A stretch of DNA of 64,000 bases from Fasciolopsis buskii. Taxonomy: Eukaryota > Platyhelminthes > Trematoda > Plagiorchiida > Fasciolidae. The notes below the pieces were generated by a model. That model worked only from the letters and a program-made list of their open reading frames with translations. It searched no databases and was not told the origin of the DNA. The position numbers and the translations under genes are program-made. Shown here piece by piece: positions 51,101-63,700 of this stretch. How positions within the stretch are numbered: position 1 is the stretch's first letter; every line of letters begins with the position of its first letter. The stretch spans positions 63,250 to 127,249 of the forward strand of contig LUCM01004207.1 in assembly GCA_008360955.1 (NCBI GenBank), in the 5' to 3' direction.

Positions 51101-52186
51101 TTCTGTTTATTCTCAGCGATCCATCCCGAGGCATCAGTTGGTGTCACCCTTTAATTATTTTCATCTACCTCGCTTAATAAAATCCAGGTCTGTTTGAGTA
51201 GACAATCAGTCCTTGTCCAGTCACCGGTAGGCTGAAAATTTACGGGAATCTGGAGAAATTCAGTTCAGTAAAGCTGATGCGATTTTTTAATAGGACCGAA
51301 AAAGCGGTATGTTTGACCAAACGATACAGTTATATCTTCAGTTGCATTTTTTACAAACCGGCGAACCTCAAAACTTGTAACAGAGAAAATATTCCACAAT
51401 AACATTCTTCGTGATTTGTGCCGGTGTTTTGATTGCGACTGCCTTTAAAATCAAGCACATTAACTTGAGTTTTGTTGATCACATAACGATATTAAATTTC
51501 GTGTCACGACTGTTGTTCTACTCTGTTGTAGTATGATTAGTGACATCACTTTTTCAGACCAGACATAAAAGATAGACAACCATGCTGATTCCTTTTCATC
51601 AGTATTTTCGTAAGCGAATTAGCCGTCAAATCGAAAGTACCAGTGCAATACAAGAAATCCGTGTGACCCTACGAATAGCTTTGTTTGATTTTTCAAAACT
51701 GAAACTGTACAACAACAATCATATGTCAATTTAATACCGTTCAGTAGGATTACTTACTTTGGATTGTTACTGCTGTCGATTTTTCCTCTTGCCGCCTTTT
51801 ATTTGTTAGCAATTTTTGCTCCCAGTTTCTGCCAGTCTGAGCAATTTGAGTTTCATGGAGTTTGGTACAAATACCGTACGGAAATTTCCATCAAGTTATT
51901 TTTAACGTCAGTTAAGCGGAACACTCCATTTTCTCAGGAAAGATCAGTACTGTTAGCACCATTTGTCTGGAGCTGGTCGGGTTCTGCTCGCCAAAGCCCC
52001 GATATATGCTGTTCTACAGCCTGCGCGTTTGTTTGGCGAAAAATTTCAAAACGGGAGAAGTTATCCAGTCGGCTCAGTTTGTGCAGTTGTCAAGGCCGGA
52101 GAAATGGTTACTGAATGAATCCGAAGGGTGTCACCGCTTGTCAGTCTATCACCCATGAGTTGGAAAAAAATGTTAGAACGTCTATT
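42180..52186. other. No recognisable gene
   Basis: About 10 kb of chance-length frames on both strands (longest 120 codons, 47013-47375 on the minus strand). The only other item is the doubtful tRNA-like relic at 43.84 kb. Confidence 0.4.
43841..43903 (+). other. Possible degenerate tRNA-like (Pol III box) relic
   Basis: TGATTAGGTAGAGC at 43841 resembles a tRNA A-box/D-arm (GCTCAGGTAGAGC). About 36 nt later TAGTTCATCGG resembles a decayed B-box. The intervening bases (GACTGAGTTGAGATC, CCCTGG) are laid out like the anticodon and variable part of a tRNA-derived SINE. The B-box is poor and no acceptor stem closes the structure, so this is only a suggestion. Confidence 0.2.
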
Positions 52187-52249
52187 CACAAACCCACACG
52201 CACATGCACATACACGTCTACACACGCAAACACATCCACACAAACAAGT
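52187..52249. repeat. CA-rich degenerate microsatellite
   Basis: An interrupted (CA)n tract with CACACG, CACATG and CACATC variants on the plus strand (TG-rich on the minus). It produces cysteine/valine-rich open frames on the minus strand and threonine/histidine-rich ones on the plus strand, which I treat as artefacts of composition. Potential Z-DNA former. Confidence 0.65.
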
Positions 52250-53212
52250 AGACGCATAAGCCCGCAAATCAGGACAGCGAACGTTGGGAATCCTCGACCA
52301 GCAGAATCCATTAGTGCACACTTTTTTGCTGTGGAGTACCAATCATCGTACGCCTAAGGTCGTGTCTGTGTGTGAATGTACTCGTGGCATTGCGGATGGA
52401 AGTTTGTGCGCTTGTCATTCACCGACCTATCCAGTTATTTAGCCAACCAGTCAGTCACTCAGTCTGCCGATCAACAAAGGATTTCCTTACTTGATTTATT
52501 CGGCCACTCGATGAGACTGTTTATTATTTCTCACGTTGTGGGTCTAGCTGTAAAACATTAAACCGAGATCATAATTTGGCGCAATAGCATGAACAGACGA
52601 ACATCCGATTCCGTCGGAACATTCCTATCAAACGGAAAAGAAGCGATTCGGCAAATGATCATTTTATTGGTCATAATTTTTGTCTAATAACTAAAGGCGC
52701 TGTGATATTAACTTGACAAAAATGCTTTCCTTAGCTGATATTTTTGAAAATACGAGCTGAACAGAGCTGCATTACTATCGGAGATTTACGGGCCCTTTAG
52801 AAAAGGCTTGATGACGGGCAAAACAAAATGACAACTTTTAGTTTGTTTATGTGTGCTCTTTAGGGTAGGAGCCCTGACGTAATTGAATGAATTCCTAGTG
52901 GCATATATTGAAATAAACCTCGTGTACATTTACGATGCTACAGAGGCGTCGGCCATTAAAAGACTTCCAAGCAAGCTTTAGATTTCAGATACCATAACGA
53001 GAATCTACAAAACAGTGTTTACAAAAACATTAATTTGAAAGAAACTTTCGTTACAAAGAAAAGTGTAGCAACTAAAATAATTCATGGTGTATATCTCACA
53101 ACTACTTCTGAGTAGCGCGTAGGGCGAGTGATCGCCCTTTAGGTTCCACCCAGAATGCAGAAACCTCAATTAATCAGCATCAGTGGTGGTTCCCCTTTAT
53201 CATCGCACCCTA

Positions 53213-53250
53213 CATTTGAACCTGGACCTTCCGCGTGCGAAGCGTGTGCG
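53213..53250 (-). mobile_element. Truncated tRNA-like SINE relic, Ala(CGC)-like
   Basis: On the minus strand this reads as an anticodon arm (CGC, TTCGCAC loop, GCGGA) followed by AAGGTCCAGGTTCAAAT. That is the variable loop and B-box (GGTTCAAAT) portion of a tRNA-type sequence with a CGC anticodon. The 5' stem has mutated at two of five positions. Upstream, where the D-arm and A-box should be, there is only unrelated AT-rich sequence, so the copy is 5'-truncated or decayed. The head is different from the two SINEs at 24.6 and 57.1 kb. It could also be a tRNA pseudogene; the body downstream of the B-box was not matched to anything else here. Confidence 0.45.
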
Positions 53251-56200
53251 TGAATATTACTTAATTTTGGAAAAATAAATACAGCCACTAATCAAAAATC
53301 TGTTAACCTGTCATAGATAGAGTAAACTACTGAAACCAGAATTGTCGAGACCCCAGATAAGCGTTTAGTTAGTTGCAGTGACACTTCGGATGAGGATTTA
53401 TTAGTTACAGTTCAAATGACGAAGTGAACAACCCCGAATATGTACGGGATGAATTAATGTTTCTGAATGCAAAACCCTGGAAGTTAAGTGTTTCGAAGAA
53501 GGGATCGGCAGTAGTTTTACTTGGTAGATAATATATCCGTCAGGAAACACCGCTTGAAACAAATAACATCAGAACTTATCCCGCATCATCAGACCAAATT
53601 CATCTTTTTGTTTCCAACTTTTGATGTCTTATTGTTAATTATACAAAGCATCAAAAATCTTATCCCGTTTTGCGGTTTGACCATCAGTCTTTGGTGAGGC
53701 GCTGCTTTCCATGGTAGTATTTTAAACCCGTTTAAACTAACTATTATTGTGTAAGCGAAATTCCATCCACATGCAGACAGGAATTCAGCGCCTCAGAAGG
53801 ACGAATCTACAAATCATTGGACATTTTTATCTGTTTTCTTACCTAAAGGACTGTTCTCTTATGGACGCATCTGTTATTCTGACAAGAACCGTGGCTGATG
53901 ATTGATGTTTAACGGTCTCCTGTGAATTGGCAGTGGTGAGGTTGACGGTCTGCTGGCTCGAAAATGTTTCGATGAGTTTGTTGCAGCTATCCGACAAATT
54001 AGTTACCGTTCGTTGCTAATTCTGTATTCCTCTTCAAGAACATGATATCACTGGCCCAGAAAATGCAACTTGCGGGGAAGGAGAATAAAAATTATCAGTT
54101 TTAATTTTAGCGGTAGAATCCTTAACGCGGTACTAGGTGTTTGCCTATGTTTAACCGCTGAGAATTAACAAGACAAAGTGCAGCTTATTTCATCACTATC
54201 GGAAACTTTTCATCATGCCCTTTAAGAAAAAGTTGGCGGTCAAAATGATATCCACTGATTCTTGATTAGCATGTTAAGTAGTGTTTAATTGCGAATCGTC
54301 GGCGGATATTGCCAGTTAAACAAAAGAAAGATGTAAAAGTGACAGACGTGACATGTACGTAAACGGAACCAGAATATCACTTTTTGTATCATTTTATCTT
54401 TTGACCTGCTGCCTTCTTTTTGCTGAGCAATGGGTCACAGTAGGTGCAGAACAATCAGAATTTGTTTTGTGGGCAGAAGAAGGGATTTTACAAGCGGATT
54501 GCGACACTAAGCAAACTTGAGCTGCTGGTGTGACGCAGGCTAGAGAAAACTTTGGTTACACTAAAAGTGTGATTGCTCTGCGTTAGGTAGAGAATCACTG
54601 CTCTGTTTAGTAACTTAAGTACTTCACTGCTCACCTTTGGAGGGTAGCGCTCCGATTGAGGTGTGCTGTAGGAACAGTTGGAGGAATATGGAAAATCTAG
54701 GCTGCCGAATCAAGAACTTTGTTTTGATTGTAAAGAGAACAGCAACATTGAAACAAACTGAATTCGAAGCTTAGTTGTGAGAAAAATGTTTGCTGATAAC
54801 TACTGATGGCCAGGTCTGCGTCACCATTGGCAGTCTGTCACTCTTGAATGGCAGGGTGTGGCATGCTGGGTTGCATTTGACCATCATCTTTTGTTGATTT
54901 CCACTCCTAAAGGCGTAACCTTATCGGCGACGGTGGAAATTAATAAAGTATACTATTTCCGGAGATTTAATGACGACACGCCGAAGCAGGTTGCGCAATC
55001 CCCAAAATATCCTTCATTCTAGCTTGGAGTCATTAACGGAGCACATCTATCTTTGCTGAGTCGTCACAAAAAGCTGTCGGGCGAATATTGTGGTTGCTAG
55101 GCTGTACCGGTTGGCCCTTAATAGTTTTATGCCTTTAAGATTACTTAATGAAAGACTTAACCATCACTGGTCTTGAGTGTTTACAGTTCCTCGTTTTTTA
55201 GGGACGATTTGTAAACTGCCCACGCAAATGAAAGCTGTACTTACTGCCTGAATCCCAAATGCAATTTGCATTTCTCCAGGTGTAAGCTTTCTACCAACGG
55301 TTGTATTCATGCATTATCTAGAGTGCTTTAGTGCTTTTCAATGGCCAACATACAATACCATACTTTCGTGCCAGGCAGTTAAAATCACTTGAGTTACCTA
55401 AGGAAACGGAAATTGTCAAACGAAGTTGGACTCTCAATAACAGGTAAAAGTTGATACATTTTTTGTTGCAAAAAATCATAGGATAACCACCAATCATTCA
55501 GTAGAGATACTGAACGGCATTCAATGTGGTTACATCACATTACGTGCAGTTTCTTTATTTCTCCGAGCCTTTTATTTGAGATTATTCCAGGGACAGTCGA
55601 CCCCCTTTCCCGTGTACAATCAACATCAAGCGCAATGTTTCCGACTTTTTGCTATATTGACAGTGGGTTTGATAAGCTTGAAAACCGGACATTGATGTGC
55701 TGACTTTGAAACGGTAACCATCTTCTGCTCGTTTGGCATTCCGGACCTCGGATAACTGTACCAAGCATTAGCTCGTGTGATGCTCTTTTATCACAGATTA
55801 TTAGTGTCGTTCGAATGCTGTCAGAGTGTAGAAACCACTGATCGGCGTAAGTGATAGACTGTCGCTATGGCGGTTTCAGCAAACTGATCTTAAAACACAA
55901 CAAGGTACCTGTTGGAAGCGACGGAGAAATGAGATCAGTGTCAAATCAAGCCGCTTATGAATGCATATGGGCATAAACATTACACAGGCCTTTTTACTTT
56001 ATTCTGTTCCAATGTTTAATTTCGACCTATTTGCTTCTGCTTTTTCAGGAATTATAGCTTCGGCTGTTCTATTTCTAATTTCTTGTCATTTAATAATCAA
56101 AAAATAATATTCATCCGTCAATTTATTGCATCGTTTCATTCTATTTGCGAGATAATATAGTTGTATTTTTCACAGAAAATGTAAAGCTTAACTCCCGGCC

Positions 56201-57068
56201 TCCGACTTAATTAATGTCTATAACTATCGTTTTTCCGTTTCATTTCATCGAAAATGCTTTCAGAAGAATGTGTTGATTTGAATCGAAAGGGAGCTGGGCT
56301 ACCTTCCACTAATATATTTAAGGAACTCACAATTCGCTTGTTTTCTGGAAATCCTATTAGCTGGGACTGGGATCAGAACCCCCGATGTCGCTGCCGGTAG
56401 CTGTTAGTGGTTTCCGTCCGATTAAACACTCAATCGAAATCTGGGAGAATGCGGATGAGCGCCACGTCCTTTGCATAGGAATGGAAAAACAAACAAGATC
56501 TGTGTTTGAGCAGTGACAAAAGTGAACGGACAGAAAATATATTTACATCGAACAGCTCTCTGATTCGTCTACCATCGCTTGTGTCTGCATATCTGATAAA
56601 CTGTGGTACGAAATCAATACAAATTGACGGAAAATCGCTTCACTCTGTCAACTGAAAAAGAAACAGGTGCCTATATGCTTGTGGACAGAATTACAGCAGT
56701 TATACGACAACGATATTCCGTGTATTTAGTCGGCCACGAAGGCTATTGCTTCCTACGATTTAAAACCAATGGATAAAAATTCCAGCAGTAAAGTTAACTG
56801 TCAAATATTGATTAAAATGCACCACGTTCAGTGTTCTGTCAAAGCCTGTTATCTAAACTGATTATTCACTAGGATTTATTGGGAACAGTCAATCAAATGG
56901 CAGGCTGTGAAGCAAACAAGTAATGAAATACTTATGCGTCAGTAAGGAACAATTGTTGGTTTTTAGTGTTTGTTTTATGACGGTAGGGAAAATATTTACT
57001 ACTTTTATCTTTTACTTCCTTTTAATTAATGAAATAATTAGTGCACATGATTCTTCAGGAAGGGGGCC
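53251..57068. other. No recognisable gene
   Basis: Very few open frames over 60 codons; apart from the small ORF at 55.2 kb nothing stands out. A minus-strand GGGGTTCTGATCCC at 56.37 kb resembles a T-arm but has no tRNA partner elements. Confidence 0.4.
55164..55310 (-). CDS. Possible 48-residue small ORF
   Basis: ATG at 55308-55310 opens a 48-codon frame to TGA. It has a basic start (MNTTVGRKLTPGEMQ), a hydrophobic middle (IAFGIQAVSTAFICVGSL) and a basic end (KKRGTVNTQDQ), resembling a tiny single-pass membrane protein. A donor-like GCA|GTAAGTAC lies in its middle, so it could equally be the end of an exon. No start context or promoter evidence. Confidence 0.12.
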   Translation of the reverse strand: MNTTVGRKLTPGEMQIAFGIQAVSTAFICVGSLQIVPKKRGTVNTQDQ

Positions 57069-57180
57069 GCGGCCAACGCAAAGGCTGCCAAGTGGGGAAG
57101 TTGACCGCCGGTGGGAGGATTCGAACCCGTGAACACGATGTCCAAACGCCAGGACGTTATCCATTTGGTCACCACCGGCA
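57069..57180 (-). mobile_element. tRNA-derived SINE, copy 2 (same family as 24.6 kb)
   Basis: On the minus strand the tRNA-like head runs from 57179 down to 57107. It has an 8-bp GCCGGTGG/CCACCGGC acceptor-like stem, an A-box-like TGACCAAATGGATAAC and a B-box GGGTTCGAATCC. The tail (GGTCAACTTCCCC, ACTTGGCAGCC, TTGGCCGCGG) aligns with the tail of the copy at 24589-24697, with one extra base and a handful of substitutions. Between A- and B-boxes the two copies have the same length but differ at many positions, and the acceptor stems differ by compensating changes. This suggests two subfamilies rather than recent sisters. No target-site duplication was identified. Confidence 0.8.
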
Positions 57181-57762
57181 TACATAGATGGTAGTCGTTG
57201 TTGTTCGCCCTTGGGCCTATTGTCTGTTAAGCTTAAGGATGAACATAACGAAATAGCTCATCGGGCGACGTATGCATGCAGATTATCGTTGGGCAACTTT
57301 GTGAACACTGCATGGAGTTTTGCCTGACTTAGTAATAATCTGCAGCAGTGCATATGCAACACACTGGAACTGAGAAGAACATTTCCGTCGAGCGATTATA
57401 ATTCGTGTTGCGTAATCACGGGGTTAATCGGGTTAACTCTCAGCAGTTTTCCGAATTTCGCTACATGATATGACATCTGTCAATTATTTTGCACGGTCAC
57501 AGGCTGCAAGAAACCGGTGATACAAGCCCATAAGTGATGACTTGTTTGTGGACACTCAGGATACAACAATGACTTTGAACAAAACCTACACAGCCTTATT
57601 ACATGAGCAGCTAGATGCCTGACATGGATAAAACATCCACACTTTGCTTCAGCGGCACTCCGCGGTGGATCGGATGCCAAAAATTCTTGAAGTAATCGAA
57701 ATTTTCAAGTGGAATTATACCGTTTATTATCATCAGTATTATTATTTATATGGTCTACAATA

Positions 57763-57782
57763 TCGTTAACAGCTGTTAACGA
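57763..57782. promoter_or_regulatory. Perfect 20-bp palindrome centred on a CAGCTG E-box
   Basis: TCGTTAACAGCTGTTAACGA is identical to its reverse complement over all 20 bases and stops abruptly at both ends. The centre AACAGCTGTT is a symmetric E-box of the type bound by class II bHLH dimers, flanked on each side by GTTAAC. It could be a dimeric transcription-factor site or the closed tip of a small inverted-repeat element; no longer inverted repeat was seen around it. Confidence 0.4.
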
Positions 57783-60700
57783 AACAAGGGATGTTTCGCT
57801 CTGAATATCCATTCAATCAATAAGGCCAATAATTCATGATGGTGAACAAATTGCAAATCGGGGCTATGTGGAATTGAAATGTAGAAGAATAGTTTATCTT
57901 TCAAATGGATATGGAGCAGCCAATTTACTGTTGCCTAAAACTACATTATTTCCATCAAATTTGTTTTGAGCAATATGTTGCTGGTGGACGATAAAGCAGC
58001 TAGCGTTCTTAATCAAATGATGCAACAGCAGATTTTATAAAATTATTAGATCTACCAATGGGAATGGTTCAGCATATATCTTAATATGTGCACTGAAAGT
58101 GGCAACCTGAGCACAAAAAGTAAACGAATGAGCTTGGATTACTACACCAAGGGGTAGCTGGAGATTGTCTGCCATTCTGTGATGACAGAGAAGCCACGTT
58201 TAGAAGCTGCCGTCCATGGTTTGAGACTGACAATATTTCGTTAAGGTGTGGTCAAGAATCGCAAAAGAACTGCGCAAATGGACGGAACAGAGCCATTTCA
58301 AATACATGAGCAGGATTTCTCCTAGGATGTTTTTGCAAGGAATGCTGCTAAATGGGAGTCTATAACTGCCAGAACGTGGTGATATGCTGTGTTATCTATT
58401 ATCTCTAGCATAGTAATTAAGTATACATGCCAACATTCGCTAACAGGTTGCTATCAATGACTAAATATAGCAGTTGAGACATACTTATTATTCAAATTAA
58501 AAATATGAAATTTTTTAGGCAAAACACGCCATTAAACACTACAAAAAGTTAAAATGTAAAACACTATCTCGTTACTCGATAAACTGTTGTTGTATCTCGT
58601 CCTTTGTCATGTACTTTAAGCTAGTTTTAGATCCCTGTTACGGTGGGGTATCACCGATGTCTAGTGCAAATGAACACATCTGAGATAAAAGTTCCACTTA
58701 CGTGTACGAATCCAAAGGTATCAGCAAAATATTTCGTTGTCTTCATCAAAGGAACATCATAAACGGCCAACTAAAGTAAGATAGGAGCACTTGACAGGCA
58801 GCTGAATTAACAAGCTCATTCAGAAATAGCATTTCAAAAGAAGGAGTTTTGCAAATTGAGTTCAACTAATTTGTCAAGGCTGTGGTTGCATACTTTTATC
58901 AATAAAAATGACCCATCCCTAATAAATTACCTGAACCCTACCATTCTTGAAATCTATGATCGAACCTAGTTCGTCCCTTGCTTCCCCTCACGCAATCCGC
59001 ACGGTCTCCTTGCAGCATCACATGAGCTCGCAGGAAGTTGGAATTCATCCCCTCCTGTATTATTTGTGTGGGAATGGGTATGCATCTAGCTTCAGAAAAT
59101 TTCACCAGTGTCTTGTTTGAGGAGGATAGTTTGGACTTCTCAGAAGAAGAACAGCGTCTTAAGCTCCACTGGAATATGGAAAATGGAGAAGTCGAAGTTC
59201 CCTGGGAGTGATTGACAAAGTAAAGCCTTTAGGAAGGAAAAGCGGTCAATGCTATCCCCAACTGAAACTGATAAATGACCAAAAAGCCAGCACTCGTCAC
59301 GTACGCATGAAGATCATCACAAAAAGTATATATAAATTAGCTTTTTTCCATGGCCTCCCGGGCATATATACATGGCATTTGCTGGCCAGATATGATAGTT
59401 TTAGGCATGGGAGACTATTCTAATGGGGAATTCAAAATTTTCGGTCTAAGAAATTCCGTGAGACAGCCAAGAAAGGTTTTGTAAGAACTGCTGCCCACTC
59501 ACCGATGGACACTGTTTTTGGCAGGATGGGATCTGTTATCGTCAGTATCCCGTCTACTGATCTCGCGAATGACACCTTTATTCCGGTCAAAAATTCGTAT
59601 GATAAATTGCTATTCAAGGTCTTTCTCATCCTTTGCATGATTATCACTCTAAATGCAACTCAGGTTTCACAACTAGATTAATTTTCCCCGACGTGGACTG
59701 CAGAATCTCTCTGCTCAGATATTATACTGCTCACTACCATATTCGAGTACTGGACCTTATCGGCTTACGCGGAAGCCTTCTCTCAATCATTTCGATTAAG
59801 GCCTTACTTATTTTCGGTCGGTATGACTTTAAGATGCACTTCTGACAATTTTAATTTCTATAATATTACAGGTGGGGGATAGATCACGCATGCAAGAGCC
59901 GAACAACAATGCAAATCTTGACGAAGCAAGGTTTTGACTTGCTTATCAGTAATAGAATCGCAGTATATTGCTGCGATTTTTGCCACCATTCCTATGATCA
60001 CCGTGATGTCTTTGAAATCCGGTATCTCAAAGTGAAAAAGAAGGCGGGTTTCCGAGGTTAAAAAGTTGTTCGCTTTGATGTTGTCCTAAATATACAAGTT
60101 TGATAAAATTTATCGCTGTTGAGTCGGTTGGGCGATGGGGTTCTGCCTCAGTATTTACCCAGACGTTTTATACATCGGTCGAGAAAATGATTGCAAACTG
60201 TAACAGCATAAGATTGCACCGTATTTCACATTGCAACAGAGTACCTATCCTTGTAGCATACCCGCAGGAATTCGATATAATGATGGATAAACCATTGTCA
60301 TTTTTACAAGGTGTTATTATTTAAACTTTTGGCACTGTAATTTTGATGGTTAGCAATGGTAATTGATAATGTTACTGGGGTAGCATTGTAAATGTGTTTT
60401 GATATCGCCGTGGCTGCGTCAAAAATAGAGCTGTTCTGTTTTACCCCTAAGATAGATGCACCATACGGATGGCAGTACATTGCAGGGGACTTGGAGTGTG
60501 TTCACGGTTAGTTTTCATAGGGTATAACACCATGCAAGCCGAATAACAAGCAAAAGGGGGGACGTGAATCGTTCAGGTCAATTCAATGCGTTGCCCATCC
60601 ACGTATATAACTCTGAAGCGTTTCAGAACTGCACCTTGACTGACTTGATCAATCGCACTGGCGCCGTCGAGGCTTCAGTTGTTTTCGATGTTTTTCATCT

Positions 60701-63700
60701 CTTCGACAAAATGACTCATAAATCGTTTCTGAGAGACCTAATAAAGTGCCCCTTTTGTTGCTGAAAGCTTCGACGAAAACAACACGAATTTCCGGCTTTC
60801 TAGCTGGGATAACAAAGGCTGTCTATTACTTTGAAATATATTTCAGCGGCAGCAAGTAATCCTGAGTTGATTTATCCCCTTTTTCACCCCTTGCCTGCCC
60901 TCTGCTATCAACTATTCCCTGTGGGAAGTATGATACCTGTTAGTGTTTTATGCGAAACAGGTAACTTATGTCCTCTAGTATATGCTGCCTTAATCAGAAT
61001 TTTACGCGGGCAAATAAAACATATTCTATTACTCTCTCTCTCCAGCAGTGCACAAAAGACCGCATATACTTAAAAATCGAAGTAAATTTCAAGTTGAATC
61101 ATTAGGACTTTGATTGGCCGGAATGGAAGGACGGAAATCAACGGAGTAATCCGTCATTTGTTAAGTAGAGAGTGTCAGAGTTTCAGTTGTTTGATAAAAT
61201 TCACTTCTCAGTGTCAAGCAGTCAGAACCCTAACAAACCGTACCTCTGGGATTAAGGTCCGTGTGAATCAGCTTAGACGAAAATGAATTGGTTGCAGTAA
61301 CCAAGACATGGGAGCAGGTCACTGTTCACGGCTTATTCGTCCGATGAACATGGGACAAAATCTTGACCTTTGAAACGAAAATGCGAGTACCAACTTGGTT
61401 AGTACCTATTGAAAATTTTCTTGCCTGCATCTGCTTTTTAGGGGATTAGAATAAAATTTAAAATCAGCCTTTTTCATTCAAAGAAGAAAAACCACCGCTA
61501 TAAGACGTGATTCTTGAAACGCTGACGTACGAAAAAAATATGCTCTTTGCAGGGTTTCTGGACGACCATGATTCAGATGATGATTTCAGTACGGAGCCTA
61601 TAAGCAGAGAAATTATTGAATTCCGGATTACACGGTAATTTTGTCTGTGACAAAGTGATTCGATGCCCATTTCCCACTACCTCTAATTTCAGCACAATTT
61701 GGTGGCATCGCCCACCCAGATGGAAAGCGAAGGGTAGCGCCACCTCGGGCCATAAATTACGGTTATGTAGGTAAAGACAGAAGTCGAATACAATTCTATT
61801 ACTCAGACTAGAGCTGCCATGTCATTCGAAGCAACTCCAAGTGTGAGATGCCAACCGGGTAGTCGTATCATCCACCCATCATTTTACCCATTGTCTGCTA
61901 CGAAGAACATTAAGCACAGAAAACGTGATATGCAAACATGGATAATAAACGGCCCGTCTAAACCAAACTACCTATACTCAATGTCTCATATGACCACTGA
62001 ACTCAGTGCCTACTGGATTTCGCCACTGCCCCTGACCAGCGTGCGAGTCCTGTCACTGTTCCCACTTGTCTAGTCATTAACAATCGTGATTAGCAGACCA
62101 AAAACAGCATCAGATATTTGTTTCAACTTTCACTCAATCGCTGATAGAGAACAGCTCTTTAGGTGGGTCCCACAAATATCTCAGATTGAGAAAAGCCAGA
62201 CTCAATTTCTGTATCTGCGAATGCATTTCTACCTGTGTAAAATCATCTGGTGAGATGCAGTTAGCTGGTGAATGCAACATTTTAAGTTTACCTGAAATGT
62301 CTGCTGCAAGTGCAGGTTTCAGCGTCTAAAAAGCCAATTCTGTGGTTTGTTCATTCGGTGGCGAAATAGTTACTGATAGAATATTATAATACTAACCATT
62401 AACTTTCACATGGGCATTTCAAAGCCTATCGGGGAACGACGTTTCTCGGATAAGATTTTCCAGCTGCGTTTTTGGAGATTAAGAAAACTGTTCGAGAGTG
62501 TCAATACGGTGCAGTTTGTTACACATTGCATTCAGGTCATGGGTAGATTCTATGGGAAAGCTTCCTAGAATCAGTATTTTTCTTTCTTTGGAAAATATGG
62601 TCTGTCATTTTAGCCAAGCATTCAATCACATATTACCAACACCTACGAACTTATTGTGCATTTTGCTGGAATCAGTGTATTCGCAGAACCGTTACATTGT
62701 AATTCCTACCCGTCGTGACCTTCCAGTGGCCAGTCTCGATTAGATTCAAAAAAGGTCATCGTAGAAGAGGGGCAAAAATCACGTTGACAGTAAATTCCTG
62801 TTAGATTAGGTAATAGAAAACCGTAGCCCAAAGTATGCTTTGATGAAGATAAAATAATTGTTTTCATTTTAAGTTAGAGAGGAAGTCTAGTCTATTATTT
62901 TTGGTAATTAAACAATTAATTTACTGTGATTTGGAAAGGGTTTCCGATTAAAAGCGCCAAAAAAGAAGGAATCAGTCCAATTCTTGAAATTCACATTGGT
63001 TTACCCTCATAATAACTACCTACGAAGATCAATAACTCTGGTTTTCTTGCAAAATGCACTCGATGTGAAAAATGATTTCCAGTATACCGGATAATTTTTT
63101 TATTTCCGAAAATATCTGTTGGTTTGGTTTTTTCCGATTTTGGCTGTTTAACATGGCACATGTGAGAATATACACTTGACTAGTGTATACAATGGACCCA
63201 GTTCTCGCACGTTTTACATCACCTATGTTCAACCAAGGCCCGTGAAACCTGCGCGACCATTTCAACCATTACGATGACAATACCTTGGTTCATACTGGAT
63301 CTGTGAGGCACAAAGGTGTTAACCCGACAGAGAACCCGGAATCTGTTTGGACCAAGGATGGTGCTTCTCTACGGACTTTCGACAATGCTACGCCAATGAA
63401 CTTATCAGAGCAGTTTGATCTGTTGTTGTCGTTAACAAAGTAGTGTTTCTTGGTAAAATGAGAAGAATCCTTAAGATGAAGCACCGTGTGATTCTTTAAT
63501 GGACTTAGTGGATCATTAAATCACTGTTCTGACTTAGCACGACAGTCTAAGGAGAAGCACACAGAGCATCACATGAGAGTAGGGATGAGCTGAGTCGAAC
63601 ACCAGCTCCGCATTCCTGAGTCAAATTGGCCATGTTTTTCCGACAAAAGGTTTTTTGCATCCGCATACAAGACATTCTGCTCATATCAAAAGATGCAGAG

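Noticed and set aside
56345..56400. T-arm-like GGGGTTCTGATCCC on the minus strand
   Set aside because: No A-box or acceptor stem at tRNA spacing and no shared tail with the SINE copies.
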